A stretch of 64,000 nucleotides of DNA from Variovorax paradoxus. GTDB taxonomy: Bacteria; Pseudomonadota; Gammaproteobacteria; Burkholderiales; Burkholderiaceae_C. A program made the position numbers and the translations under genes. Location of the stretch: contig NZ_CP102931.1 in assembly GCF_024734665.1 (NCBI RefSeq), positions 3,718,001 through 3,782,000 of the forward strand, in the 5' to 3' direction. Within the stretch, counting starts at the first letter, position 1. Each line of letters starts with the position of its first letter. Below the pieces are notes generated by a model. It worked only from the letters and a program-made list of their open reading frames with translations, ran no database searches and was not told the origin of the DNA. Below are positions 40,295 to 47,929 of this stretch, in pieces.

Positions 40295-40366
40295 CAGTGT
40301 CACACCCATTGACACTGCAACCGTGTCACTTTCACAATACCTCAAATGACACTATTTTTATGTCAC
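40295..40366. promoter_or_regulatory. Palindromic RHH operators between divergent regulators
   Basis: CAGTGTCA (40295-40302) and TGACACTG (40310-40317) form a perfect 8-bp inverted repeat with 7-bp spacer. GTGTCA (40323-40328) and TGACAC (40347-40352) give a second pair, and TGTCAC recurs at 40361-40366 over the Arc-like start codon. Five half-sites in 72 bp. Confidence 0.78.
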
Positions 40367-40602
40367 AAATATCCACCCCTCCGATCCGTATGCAAGTTCG
40401 CCTCCCTGCTGATCTCCACGCTCAAGTGCAGGAGGCATCAATCGACAGCGACCGCAGCCTGAACGGAGAGATCGTCAACCGTCTGCGCTCGACCTTCAAG
40501 GGAACGCGCGGCCGGCAACCTAGCGGAGATCGTCGTTCAACTGATACCTTAAGAGCACGGACCGACGAGCGGCAACTCGCGGCCGAGCAGCCCAGCAAGT
40601 AA
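40360..40602 (+). CDS. Ribbon-helix-helix regulator, Arc-like
   Basis: 80 residues. RHH: RMQVRLPADLHAQVQEASID and SDRSLNGEIVNRLRSTF. A basic, low-complexity tail follows. It precedes the antirepressor by 16 bases in the same direction, matching the P22 arc-ant operon. The start codon overlaps an operator half-site and has no clear Shine-Dalgarno. Confidence 0.78.
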   Translation: MSQISTPPIRMQVRLPADLHAQVQEASIDSDRSLNGEIVNRLRSTFKGTRGRQPSGDRRSTDTLRARTDERQLAAEQPSK

Positions 40603-40618
40603 CCCAGGAACCCTAGCA

Positions 40619-41308
40619 ATGTCCATCAACATCGCCATCAACTCGCGCCAGATCGGCAGTGACCTCATCTCGACCATCAGCGGCCGCGAACTGCACGCCG
40701 AACTTGGCGTCGGGAAAGACTTCACCAGCTGGGCCAAGGCACAGATCAAGCGTGGCCGCTTTGTCGAAAACCGTGATTTCGTGAAGCTCACCCAAAAGGG
40801 GGAGCTCTCCACAACCGGCCAGATCCAGTCCGAGTACCACTTCACCCTCGAAGCCGGCAAGCACATCGGGATGATGAGTGGTACTGATCGCGGCTTCGAA
40901 GTCCGGGAGTACTTCCTCGAATGCGAACGACGCGCCAAGGCGGCAACCTTGCCCGCGGTCAAGGATCCACGCACAGCGGCGCTGATTGAAGCGCTGGTGC
41001 GCCAGGATGCGATCGAGCAGGAACAGACGCGCCAGGCCACCGAGCTTGCCCGCCTGCAGGAGAACGTGGCCGTCATCGAGGCTCGCACGCAGCCCGAGAA
41101 CAAGCACTTCACCGTCCTCGGCTACTCCAACCTGATCGGGCGACCTGTCGATGCCCGCACGGCAGCAAACCTCGGCCGGAAGTGCGCGGCGCTGTCGCGC
41201 GAAAAAGGCTTGGTCATCGGCGACGTGCGCGACCCGCGGTTCGGCACCGTGCACAGCTACCACGAGTCCATTCTGCAGGAGGTGCTGGCACCCGCGACCA
41301 TGAACTGA
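40619..41308 (+). CDS. AntA-family antirepressor
   Basis: 229 residues. N-terminal AntA domain: ISGRELHAELGVGKDFTSWA, then IKRGRFVENRDFVKL and ALEAGKHI-like LEAGKHIGMMSGT. The C-terminal half (about 125-229) is a separate domain with a helical linker (EALVRQDAIEQEQTRQATEL). AGGA lies about ten bases before the ATG. It likely binds and disarms a repressor such as the CI-like protein, which lacks a self-cleavage domain. Confidence 0.82.
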   Translation: MSINIAINSRQIGSDLISTISGRELHAELGVGKDFTSWAKAQIKRGRFVENRDFVKLTQKGELSTTGQIQSEYHFTLEAGKHIGMMSGTDRGFEVREYFLECERRAKAATLPAVKDPRTAALIEALVRQDAIEQEQTRQATELARLQENVAVIEARTQPENKHFTVLGYSNLIGRPVDARTAANLGRKCAALSREKGLVIGDVRDPRFGTVHSYHESILQEVLAPATMN

Positions 41309-41321
41309 ACCCACAAAAGGC

Positions 41322-41353
41322 GAAGCCCCGACGGCGGCAACCGTTGGGGCTTC
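41322..41353 (+). terminator. Hairpin after the antirepressor gene
   Basis: GAAGCCCCGACGG pairs with CCGTTGGGGCTTC (one G-T) around CGGCAA. No T run follows; attenuating or processing structure. Confidence 0.5.
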
Positions 41354-41387
41354 TGTGACCCGAGAACCCTAGCAAGGAACCTGAATC

Positions 41388-42194
41388 ATGGGAAATGTTA
41401 GCACGCGCCCACAAAATACAGCAACTACTGTCACCAAAACGGTGACTGCTGTCACTTCACCCTCTGCAACCGACAAGCCCCCGAGCCCCATCAAGAACGA
41501 GCTCGCCCCACGCAACCGCCTGATTCCGGCATATCGAGGGGAATTCGACCCCGAAGCATTCGTCGGCACGCAGGCGCTGGCGCGCATGCGAGACGTTGCC
41601 CTCACCTGGTGGGGCGTGTTCGAAAGCATGCACGAGAGTGATAGCTACGGTGTTGACCGCAAGGATACGCTGCCCCAATGGGCACGCGATCTGATCGGCT
41701 CCTACAAGCAACAGCATGCCGCGCATGCCGAACTCAGCAAGTGGGCCGACATGGCAAACGTGGCCATGCGCCTCAGCGAAGGGAAGCAGGTCCCGGTCTT
41801 CGAAGTCTGGTCGAAGCGCGCCGGCCGCTTGGATGGCCAGCACACGTTCTGGGCCCAGGCCGAAGCGCGCAAGCAAGAGCTCATCGCACGTTTTCCTGAT
41901 GCCTACGTCGTGAGCGTCCATCCGAAGAGCCCGATGATCTTCCCCGAGTCCGCGGAACTGCTCGACACGATGATCGGCCGCGTGTTCTGGTGCGGCGTCG
42001 GCTACGGCGACAACGACGAGCCAGACTTCCACACTGTGCAGGACAGCACCGGGCGCACCGCAACCGTGCCGGCGAACATGCTCATCAGCCACGCGGTCTT
42101 CCAGCAGATGACGGCCGAGGGGCAGCAACAGGTCGCGCTGCACGAAGAGCATGCACAACGCCGCCGCGAACGTCGCGCATCCCGGAGCGAATGA
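41388..42194 (+). CDS. 268-residue early protein of unknown function
   Basis: N-terminal 35 residues are Thr/Ser/Pro-rich and disordered; a helical region (about 60-130, VALTWWGVFESMHESDSYGV; WADMANVAMRLSEGKQV) and a beta-rich part (FPDAYVVSVHPKSPMIFPES; GRVFWCGVGYGDNDEPDFHT) follow. First of five genes joined by ATGA overlaps. AAGGAA precedes the ATG. Not recognised. Confidence 0.75.
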   Translation: MGNVSTRPQNTATTVTKTVTAVTSPSATDKPPSPIKNELAPRNRLIPAYRGEFDPEAFVGTQALARMRDVALTWWGVFESMHESDSYGVDRKDTLPQWARDLIGSYKQQHAAHAELSKWADMANVAMRLSEGKQVPVFEVWSKRAGRLDGQHTFWAQAEARKQELIARFPDAYVVSVHPKSPMIFPESAELLDTMIGRVFWCGVGYGDNDEPDFHTVQDSTGRTATVPANMLISHAVFQQMTAEGQQQVALHEEHAQRRRERRASRSE

Positions 42195-42580
42195 TGGAAG
42201 CGGCGCTCGCAACCGCTGGACGCCGGCTCGTTCCGGCCACCCCATTGACTCCAGTTCGCGAAAGCTTCACCCAGACCGAGGGCCGACTGCGAGGCGTGCA
42301 CCTGCTCCAGCACCATTGCTGCAGCTACGGCGACAAGATCGGCGCGTCTGACGTGATCGAGGTCGACTTCGACCAGTGCGTGATTCACGAAGGCCTCTAC
42401 ATCATCGCGTACCCGAATACGGCGATGGATTGCGGTTGGTTCGGTGCACGCATGTTCCAACGCCTGCCGATCGAGGGCCTGCACATTTTCGAAGGCGACA
42501 AGTGGGTCAAGATCCACGACGGCCACCGCGACATGCAGGTGATCGGCCGCATCCTCAATGTCTATCGGAGGACGCGATGA
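42191..42580 (+). CDS. S24/LexA-like-fold protein without clear catalytic pair
   Basis: 129 residues. VIEVDFDQCVIHEGLYIIAY, RMFQRLPIEGLHIFEGDKWV and MQVIGRILNVYRR resemble the strand order of the S24/LexA C-terminal domain, but I cannot place the Ser-Lys pair. It may be a non-cleaving relative. ATG overlaps the previous stop. Confidence 0.65.
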   Translation: MMEAALATAGRRLVPATPLTPVRESFTQTEGRLRGVHLLQHHCCSYGDKIGASDVIEVDFDQCVIHEGLYIIAYPNTAMDCGWFGARMFQRLPIEGLHIFEGDKWVKIHDGHRDMQVIGRILNVYRRTR

Positions 42581-42975
42581 CCGCTGTCACCAAATCCCGC
42601 AACAGCGTTGTCAAGAGTTTGACCATCGACGAAGCTAACTTCATCCGTGGGCGCGACTTGGCCGTGGCGATGCTCGAAGAGGCCGACGACCTGCAGATGA
42701 ACGAACCCGACGCGACGTGCCCCTTCCGGGCCTACCGCGACGGCAAGGCGCAAATTCGTTTCACGGAAGCGTTCTTGCTGCAACTGATCGCTGACCCCAG
42801 CATGCTGGACGGCTTCAACGCGGTGTTGTCGGCGAAGCTGGGGGACCAGTGCGATTGCCCAGCTTCCTACTACGCTCTCTCCATGGTCGAGTACTCCGCC
42901 GGAGCCGTGGGCGGCGACGGCACGATGAGCGCCCCCCTCAACCAGGAACCGCTGCGCACGGGGGTGCCGGCATGA
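42577..42975 (+). CDS. 132-residue early protein
   Basis: Helical N-terminal part (SLTIDEANFIRGRDLAVAML) and a Cys-containing middle (DQCDCPASYYALS). Overlaps both neighbours by ATGA. Not recognised. Confidence 0.68.
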   Translation: MTAVTKSRNSVVKSLTIDEANFIRGRDLAVAMLEEADDLQMNEPDATCPFRAYRDGKAQIRFTEAFLLQLIADPSMLDGFNAVLSAKLGDQCDCPASYYALSMVEYSAGAVGGDGTMSAPLNQEPLRTGVPA

Positions 42976-43190
42976 GCTCCGCCATTCTCCGCAAGCGCAC
43001 GTTGCGCCTGGTGCAGAAGCCCGCGGCGAAGATCGACGCCGACTTGGTCGCCTTTACCGTGATGGAGCACATCGATGCAAGCTTTCCAGCAATGTGGAGT
43101 GCAGCCCCCGTCGGTGCTCGCGCGAGTATCCGGAACGCAATCGTGCAAGCCGTTGTGGTCGAGGCAACCCGTGGCGGAACGTCGGCATGA
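42972..43190 (+). CDS. 72-residue basic early protein
   Basis: Basic start (SSAILRKRTLRLVQKPAAKI) and a helical end (RASIRNAIVQAVVVEATRGG). Coupled on both sides by ATGA. Not recognised. Confidence 0.65.
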   Translation: MSSAILRKRTLRLVQKPAAKIDADLVAFTVMEHIDASFPAMWSAAPVGARASIRNAIVQAVVVEATRGGTSA

Positions 43191-43585
43191 TGGAGCTCAT
43201 CCACGAACTGCTGCAGTGCAGGCACAGCGACCCGAACAGAAGTCGCTCTGGCGCCGGCCGGTGGCTGACCGTCAATGTGCCGGCCGAGTTGTGGGCCAAG
43301 ATTCAGGCCACCGCCGAGTTGGCCGAGCTCGGCGAACCTCGATCCTCGGCTCCCGCACACAAGCAACGGACGCCAGCCGCTCAGCATCTGCAGGCGGCCC
43401 TCGTCCCGGACGCTCTCTTGCGCATCGGTGTTGTGGAACAGATCACGGGCCTGGGCGAATCGACGATCCGCCGGAAGATGGCTACTGCGCACTTCCCGCA
43501 GCCGATCAAGAACGGCGCGCGCTGCACACGTTGGCGAGCTGGCGACGTGACGACCTGGTTACGCGAACAAGGAATTGCAGCGTGA
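43187..43585 (+). CDS. AlpA-like regulator/excisionase
   Basis: 132 residues. The C-terminal 60 residues are AlpA: LLRIGVVEQITGLGESTIRR, KMATAHFPQPIKNGARCTRW and RAGDVTTWLREQ. The N-terminal 70 residues are an extra basic module with WLTVNVPAELWAKIQATAEL. AlpA proteins activate integrase genes or act as excisionases. It lies near the right end of the prophage and would be next to int in the excised circle. Confidence 0.8.
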   Translation: MMELIHELLQCRHSDPNRSRSGAGRWLTVNVPAELWAKIQATAELAELGEPRSSAPAHKQRTPAAQHLQAALVPDALLRIGVVEQITGLGESTIRRKMATAHFPQPIKNGARCTRWRAGDVTTWLREQGIAA

Positions 43586-43720
43586 ACATGCCCCAGGCCT
43601 CTGTGATAGGAGGTCGCAGCTTGCGGTGAACTTTCGGATGGCCTTGATGGGCACTACCCTGCTCGCCTAGGCAAAGCAGCGCGCACAGCAGCTCAGCCCG
43701 TTCTCGGAGGGCGCGTGATG

Positions 43721-43969
43721 TCAGCTCTCCAAGTCCCATTGCGACTGGACCTTGTAGTAGACGTGCTTTACCCAGCCCTCGTAGCCCGCCGAGTTGGAGA
43801 ACACGTCCATGTACCAGTTGCTGCCGTTGGGCTCACGCACGCCGTCGGCATAGGCTCGGGGAAGGTGAACGCCGATCACGGCACCATCTTCCCTCACCAA
43901 CTCGCCCTCGTGGACGAGTCGAGAAACCTCAGCCTGGATCTCCTCGGCGCTTTTGACTTCACGGGGCAT
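43721..43969 (-). CDS. Small phage protein (paralogue of the next gene)
   Basis: 82 residues. GAVIGVHLPRAYADG then NWYMDVFSNSAGYEGWVKHV and an ending SQWDLES that echoes GQFDLED of the neighbour. GAGGAG precedes the ATG. Likely from duplication. Function unknown. Confidence 0.7.
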   Translation of the reverse strand: MPREVKSAEEIQAEVSRLVHEGELVREDGAVIGVHLPRAYADGVREPNGSNWYMDVFSNSAGYEGWVKHVYYKVQSQWDLES

Positions 43970-44008
43970 GACGATCTCCTCGTTGCGGAGCCGGCAGTAT
44001 CGCGCGCC

Positions 44009-44248
44009 TCAATCCTCGAGGTCGAACTGCCCCTGCAGCGTGCGGATAAGCTGAGCAATGTCAGCGCGGTGCGTGCCGCGGTCGGTGACAACGCGCACAG
44101 TCCAGTTCGGGCCGCCGTCTTCAGACGGCATGCCGATGACGCCGCCACGGTGAATGTCCGTCTGCTGACCTCGAAGGCCTGGCAGAGCCTCGATGCGCGC
44201 GATCAGCATAGCCTTCAGCTGCTCGGCGGTGCGGATCGGCTTCGGCAT
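44009..44248 (-). CDS. Small phage protein
   Basis: 79 residues: helix (IRTAEQLKAMLIARIEALPG), then GVIGMPSEDGGPNWTVRVVT and an end LIRTLQGQFDLED. Follows the 44249 gene without a gap. Function unknown. Confidence 0.7.
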   Translation of the reverse strand: MPKPIRTAEQLKAMLIARIEALPGLRGQQTDIHRGGVIGMPSEDGGPNWTVRVVTDRGTHRADIAQLIRTLQGQFDLED

Positions 44249-44560
44249 TCAGTACGGCCTCATGTCCCTTTTGACTTCCTTCTGAAAGCCGCCTCCGGAC
44301 TGGCGGTCATGCCACTGCGCGGCCATGGCTTTCCCCTGCTCGAAAGCCGCCTCCATGGTGTTGGCACGGTACTGCGTGGGTGCATCGAACAGCCTTTGCT
44401 TAGGGCCGCCCGCCGGCGTCAAGTAGACGTGGAAGGGCCAGTCGTCGTGCGTGATGTCGTAACCCGTCACCACCTCCAGCTTCATTCCCTTGTACGTCGC
44501 TTCCAGCACGTTGCGAATGCCAGTTTCCGTCTGAACGACGTTTTCGAACTGAGGTTGCAT
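44249..44560 (-). CDS. 103-residue phage protein
   Basis: Strand-rich with two aromatic segments (MKLEVVTGYDITHDDWPFHV; GPKQRLFDAPTQYRANTMEA), ending basic. AGGAG precedes the ATG. First of three tandem minus-strand genes. Function unknown. Confidence 0.7.
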   Translation of the reverse strand: MQPQFENVVQTETGIRNVLEATYKGMKLEVVTGYDITHDDWPFHVYLTPAGGPKQRLFDAPTQYRANTMEAAFEQGKAMAAQWHDRQSGGGFQKEVKRDMRPY

Positions 44561-44767
44561 GTCCGTCTCCTGTTTTTGAGGGCCCCAGTATGAACTTCCT
44601 CGATACCGCCCCCGAGTGCGTCCGCGCGGCAGGGATTCAGCGCCTGCCGGACATCAGCCGCGAGGATGCCAGAGCCGAAGGTTGCGAGCACGGCGATGCC
44701 GGCGCCTGGACCGTCAATCCGCGGGTGTGGTGGTCGAGCTCCGGAGAATCCGGCCATGACCAGCGGA

Positions 44768-45019
44768 TCAGAGGTCGCTGGTCTCCACGATCACGTGCCC
44801 GCCGTCAGGAGTCCGGTTCGCCACGCGGATCGCCACAGGATCGATGCATCCCCTGTTCGCCTCAAGCACATCAACGACGCTGCCCGATGTGGCTCCGAGA
44901 TGGTCCTTTAGCGCCTCGTACCTGATGAAGCAGATTATTCGCTGGCCGCCGGAGTAGACAGAGAACTCAATCAGATGGGAGTCCTTCAGATTTATGGCAT
45001 TGGTCACGGTGTGCTCCAT
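44768..45019 (-). CDS. DUF1488-like protein
   Basis: 83 residues from the ATG. IEFSVYSGGQRIICFIRYEA then LKDHLGATSG and VAIRVANRTPDGGHVIVETS fit the DUF1488 pattern. No clear ribosome binding site; a GTG at 45043 is an alternative start. Last gene that looks phage-borne. Confidence 0.65.
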   Translation of the reverse strand: MEHTVTNAINLKDSHLIEFSVYSGGQRIICFIRYEALKDHLGATSGSVVDVLEANRGCIDPVAIRVANRTPDGGHVIVETSDL

Positions 45020-45668
45020 GCAGGGGGGCTCAAGTATGACCACCTGGCTTCGGCCCCTCTCCAGCAGTGGCGCGCGCAGGCAATTGGGTTCCCTCCGTCT
45101 AGATCACATTCGACCTTGGCGCCACTCGCGGCGCATCGACGCGCACGCCGGCCGCGCCCAGAACAAGTACATCCAATGCGGGGGAACGGACGGGGGAACA
45201 TTTCGCCGTCCAACTTCGGGAATCGAATGCTGGCGCGGCCTGCAGCCCAGCCTTCAATCCCCTCCGGGGCCAACTTCCAGTCCCAAGCAACTCCAAATCG
45301 TTGTGACTCGAGGCAAACTTTGGCCATTCGAGGTGCGTTAAGAAGATTTTTTCTTGGCCAAACTGACGTAGATTCCAACGGCTAGCCAGTGCCCGGCACA
45401 AATTCTGTGCAGTCGGGTCACTTTTCTGGAGGCTGCTCAGCCATCTTCAGACTACGCTTCCAGCTCGCTTTGAAGACTTTGCTGCTTCGCGGCAACCGGA
45501 TTGCTTCGGCGATGCGCCGGCACGAAGGCCGTTGGACCGAACGCTGGAGAACATAGCACTGTCTGGTCACACTGGAAGATCGATCTGCTGGCACCACTGG
45601 TGCTCGAGAGCCTGCTCTAGTCCGCGACACGCAGTGTGCGTTTTCGCTCCCTCTCTTCAGCTCTTGCT
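45020..45668. other. Gap holding the probable right end of the prophage
   Basis: About 650 bases without a protein-like frame. A palindrome GCACA-AATTC-TGTGC lies near 45401-45415, inside a longer CCCG/CGGG inverted repeat. Phage-type genes stop before it and host-type genes begin after it. The matching left attachment site lies outside the window, so attR cannot be identified. Confidence 0.5.
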
Positions 45669-46349
45669 CTACAAGGGTTCGGTACGTTCCTCGAGGACGT
45701 ACCCCTCGCCTCGCACCGTATGCAGCAGCTTCGACTCGAACGGGGCGTCAAGCTTGCTGCGCAGGCGAAGGATGGCTACGTCGACCACGTTGGTCTTGGC
45801 ATTGAATTCCATATCCCAGACGCGCCTGGCGAGCAGGGACCGTGAAAGTACCTTGCCCTGGTTGCGAAGCAACACCACCAGCAACGTGAACTCCATCCTG
45901 GTCAGTTCGAGTTCGGTCCCATCGCGGGAGAACTTTGCGCGCCGCTCGTCGAGCTCCAGATCGGCCAGGCGAAGCACTGGTTGATGGCGTGCACCGGTGC
46001 TGCGGGCCAGCGCCTTGACGCGGGCAAGCAGTTCGGAAAACTGGAACGGCTTGACCAGATAGTCGTTCGCTCCAAGCTCCAGGCCCGCTATGCGAGCGGC
46101 AACGCTGTCGCGTTCGGTCAGAACCAGGAGAGGTGCATCCGTCTTGCGCCGGATCGTTCGAACGGCATGGACTCCGTCCTGGCCAGGTCGCATCGAGTTC
46201 AGGAGGATGAGCGCGTAGTCCTGTGCGATGACCGGGTTCGCGGTTGCGCTTTCGCTGTTCACGATGTCCACGGTGAAACCGTTTCTCTCCAGTCCTTCGT
46301 TGAAGGTCTTGCACTGGGTCGATTGATGGTCGATGAGCAAGACCCGCAT
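45669..46349 (-). CDS. OmpR-family response regulator with degenerate receiver
   Basis: 226 residues. Receiver about 1-115 and winged-helix output about 130-220 (LTRMEFTLLVVLLRNQGKVL, SRSLLARRVWDMEF, VVDVAILRLRSKLD, LLHTVRGEGYVLE). The phospho-acceptor site reads ALILLNSMRPGQDG: Asn where Asp is expected; the acidic pair is reduced (LLIDHQ). Thr (VLTERD) and Lys (LVKPF) remain. No sensor kinase is adjacent. Probably phosphorylation-independent. Start at 46349 is by family; 46358 is possible. Confidence 0.85.
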   Translation of the reverse strand: MRVLLIDHQSTQCKTFNEGLERNGFTVDIVNSESATANPVIAQDYALILLNSMRPGQDGVHAVRTIRRKTDAPLLVLTERDSVAARIAGLELGANDYLVKPFQFSELLARVKALARSTGARHQPVLRLADLELDERRAKFSRDGTELELTRMEFTLLVVLLRNQGKVLSRSLLARRVWDMEFNAKTNVVDVAILRLRSKLDAPFESKLLHTVRGEGYVLEERTEPL

Positions 46350-46599
46350 GGGGTCCATGTCCTCGTCGAGCTCTGCGCTGCGTGCATGGCTGGTGCCGAG
46401 AAACGAGCCGCTCAGTGCGGTTTCGAAAGGAAGCGGGGAAACATACAGTCGCACAAGTTCTCCTGTTCCAGCGCCCAGGTGGAGCCGTTGCACTTTTATA
46501 TGCATCGAGGAGTTATTGATCTAATTCATCATTTCTGCCGATGAAGCGGCGTTGCCTCTCTGCGTTCGCAAAGACGGTGTTCGAATGCCCGACCTGGGC

Positions 46600-47883
46600 T
46601 TACGTGGTCTGTGCGTAGATTTCCAGGCTCGCTTGCCCACCTCTGTTACCCAAGTACATCAAGGTGTTCGACGGCAGCGTCTCGTCCAGCAGCTTGCGCG
46701 CCGTCTCGATCCCCGCCACCGGTAGCAGTTTGGGGTCGAGCAGGCCCACCTGCACCAGCACGCTGGCCTGGTCCCAGTAGATGTGCTCGTGATAGAGCTT
46801 GTCGCCGCGGAACTTGATGACGGCGAGCAACGGCACTTCCACGCGCTTGCCCGTCGGCGCAACGCCCGGGAGCATCCACGGGATCTCGGTGGTGTGCGTG
46901 AAGCAGAACAGCATCTCGTCGACCACCTGCGTGGCGCCCACCGTGCGCGAGATCGGCACCAGCGAGGTGTCGGGCGGATTGCTGTTGACGAAGTGGTTCG
47001 TATAGAACGCGTGCAGCGCCTTGTAGCCCACGCCGCCGGTCATGGTCGGGATGTGGTTGACGTACGGCTCGGCCACCATGGTCGACATGGTGTCGTCGAC
47101 GTTGCGGGTGGCGAACTCGTATTCGCAGTGCTTGTCCCACAGTGCCGAGAGGTCGTAATGCGGGCCGATGGCGTCCTTCAGCGTGGCGATGCTGCGCTCG
47201 TGCGCCATCAGCGCCGAGGGCTTGTGGAAGTGTTCGCCGCCGGCGCGTGCGAAGGCGTGGTCCATGCCGGGATACACATACAGCGAGACGCCGGGCCGGC
47301 CCTGGAGCGTGGCGACGATGCGGTCGCGCGCCTCGGGCGGGCAGAACTTGTCGAGCTCTGCGATGTGCAGTGTGAGCGGGCGCTTGATCTTGTCGGCCTC
47401 GTCGAGTGCAGCGTCGATGCCCACGCCGTAGTAGCCGACGGCAACATCCGCATCGGTGCGGCAGGCCGCGAGGTAGGCCAGCTTGCCTCCAAGGCAGAAG
47501 CCGAGCACGCCGACCTTGGCGTCCTGCACTTCGGGGCGCTGGCGCAGCGCACTGATCGAGGCCTGCATGTCTTCCATGCCGCGGGCCTCGTCGAAGCCCT
47601 TGTAGAGGGCAAAGGCACGCTGCCAGTCGTCCGGCGAGTAGCCAAGCTCCACGTTCGGCTCCTGGCGCCAGAACAAGTCGGGTACGAGCACCACGTAGCC
47701 CTCCTCGGCGTAGTAGTCAGCTACCTCGCGCATCGTGGCGTTCACGCCGAAGATTTCCTGCGCGAGCACAAGGCCCGGGCCGGCGCCCGAGCGTGGCACG
47801 GCGAGGTAGCCGCTGAAACTGCCGCTGCCGTCGGTGGCCTGGATGCGGATGTGGTGCGTGGCGTCGGGCGCTTTTTCCTGCAT
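46600..47883 (-). CDS. Dienelactone hydrolase-SnoaL fusion, IifA-like candidate
   Basis: 427 residues. Alpha/beta hydrolase part (1-235): nucleophile Cys in GFCLGGKLAY (about 130), Asp in AELDKFCPPEARD and His in GMDHAFAR complete a DLH triad. SnoaL/NTF2-like part (about 245-425) with HCEYEFATRNVDDTMSTMV. Such fusions accompany indole monooxygenases; in the Acinetobacter iif pathway a cofactor-free enzyme turns 3-hydroxyindolin-2-one into anthranilate (knowledge from memory). GGAG lies eight bases before the ATG at 47883. Confidence 0.8.
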   Translation of the reverse strand: MQEKAPDATHHIRIQATDGSGSFSGYLAVPRSGAGPGLVLAQEIFGVNATMREVADYYAEEGYVVLVPDLFWRQEPNVELGYSPDDWQRAFALYKGFDEARGMEDMQASISALRQRPEVQDAKVGVLGFCLGGKLAYLAACRTDADVAVGYYGVGIDAALDEADKIKRPLTLHIAELDKFCPPEARDRIVATLQGRPGVSLYVYPGMDHAFARAGGEHFHKPSALMAHERSIATLKDAIGPHYDLSALWDKHCEYEFATRNVDDTMSTMVAEPYVNHIPTMTGGVGYKALHAFYTNHFVNSNPPDTSLVPISRTVGATQVVDEMLFCFTHTTEIPWMLPGVAPTGKRVEVPLLAVIKFRGDKLYHEHIYWDQASVLVQVGLLDPKLLPVAGIETARKLLDETLPSNTLMYLGNRGGQASLEIYAQTT

Positions 47884-47929
47884 GTGAACTGCTCCGTTCA
47901 AGGGTTGGATGATGGTGCGGGCCATGCGC

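Noticed and set aside
44975..45385. 136-residue plus-strand frame at the prophage end
   Set aside because: No ribosome binding site, composition of random GC-rich DNA, and it overlaps the DUF1488-like gene.
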